Source of the DNA: Candidatus Methanomethylicia archaeon
GTDB lineage: Archaea; Thermoproteota; Methanomethylicia; Methanomethylicales; Methanomethylicaceae
Direction: 5' to 3'
NCBI GenBank assembly: GCA_024464205.1
Contig: JANHAI010000050.1
Span: 1-6,970 of the forward strand
DNA: 6,970 nt
Shown: positions 6,839 through 6,970 of the stretch, piece after piece
How the letters are laid out: every line of letters begins with the position of its first letter
Position numbering within the stretch: position 1 is the first letter of the stretch
Translations under genes and position numbers: made by a program
Notes under the pieces: generated by a model
Databases searched by the model: none
What the model was told of the DNA's origin: nothing
What the model saw: only the letters and a program-made list of their open reading frames with translations

Positions 6839-6840
6839 TA

Positions 6841-6970
6841 TTATCTCTTTGAGGCTATGGCGGGGCCTGAGGGGGTAGAGCCGTCGATAAGGGTCCAGTC
6901 TGAGAGGGCGCCAGAGGTCAGGTTTGCCGACCTTACCCATATCTGATCATAATTCTGACCTCTCACGCTT
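6841..6970 (-). CDS. C-terminal end of a beta-propeller-like (probably surface) protein, 5' part outside window
   Basis: The minus strand from 6969 reads 42 codons and a TAA at 6841-6843 with no earlier stop; the gene continues beyond the right edge. The peptide begins SVRGQNYDQIWVRSANLTSG and ends in WTLIDGSTPSGPAIASKR. The pattern of a short strand with W-V-R, a turn, then WTxIDGxTPSGPAIA matches the repeating blade of PLL-like or sialidase-like beta-propellers, in which SGPA closes one blade and leads into the next. Such proteins are commonly secreted or surface-bound, but the signal peptide and rest of the protein are not visible. It holds one N-glycosylation site, NLT. Composition is about 58% GC, like the flippase and unlike the four genes between. 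With only 42 residues the family call is tentative. Confidence 0.6.
   Translation of the reverse strand, partial: SVRGQNYDQIWVRSANLTSGALSDWTLIDGSTPSGPAIASKR

Larger units (their letters stand above)
1087..6840. other. AT-rich glycan cassette bounded by GC-rich DNA
   Basis: Hand counts of single 60-base lines give about 57-62% GC near 1-60, 901-960 and 6841-6900, and about 37-40% near 3001-3060 and 5161-5220. The change falls in the intergenic stretches 1087-1277 and 6721-6840, so four whole genes (two GT-B enzymes, the GT-C-like protein and the methyltransferase) sit in one AT-rich block. Low-GC glycan genes within a richer genome are a common sign of acquisition by transfer and of cassette exchange. 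I saw no transposase, integrase, tRNA or matching repeats at the edges, so homologous exchange through the GC-rich flanks is more likely than a mobile element. The boundaries are approximate. Confidence 0.6.

Overview
The window reads as archaeal DNA, with moderate confidence. The GC-rich leftmost gene uses many ATA (Ile) and AGG (Arg) codons. Upstream regions carry TATA-box-like TTTATA/TTTAAA motifs rather than clear bacterial -35/-10 pairs. Strong Shine-Dalgarno sites are scarce and three genes seem to begin with GTG. T-tracts follow two of the genes. I cannot name the lineage; a Thermoproteota/Nitrososphaeria-type archaeon is a guess only.

All recognisable genes lie on the minus strand, so transcription runs from the right edge to the left. 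In transcription order they are: (1) the last 42 codons of a beta-propeller-like protein (6841-6970, cut by the right edge); (2) a GT-B glycosyltransferase (5518-6720); (3) a second GT-B, WbuB/WcaI-like glycosyltransferase (4254-5465); (4) a 688-residue polytopic membrane protein resembling GT-C glycosyltransferases (2187-4253); (5) a class I SAM-dependent methyltransferase (1278-2063); (6) the first 362 codons of a Wzx/MATE-like polysaccharide flippase (1-1086, cut by the left edge). The flippase frame is open to the edge; a 262-codon open frame overlapping it on the same strand is a GC-rich shadow.

Base composition falls into three blocks. Sampled 60-base lines at both ends are about 57-62% GC, while lines from the middle are about 37-40%. 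The change occurs in the gaps at about 1087-1277 and 6721-6840, so the four middle genes form an AT-rich cassette with both edges visible. No transposase, integrase, tRNA, CRISPR array or clear flanking repeat was found.

Taken together this looks like part of a surface-glycan or protein-glycosylation locus. Two cytoplasmic GT-B enzymes would extend a lipid-linked sugar, the methyltransferase could modify it, the flippase could move it across the membrane, and the GT-C-like protein could add sugars outside the membrane from lipid-phosphate donors. The donors, acceptors and final glycan cannot be read from the sequence. The families are familiar; the least characterised gene is the GT-C-like membrane protein, and the most notable structural feature is the sharply bounded AT-rich cassette.
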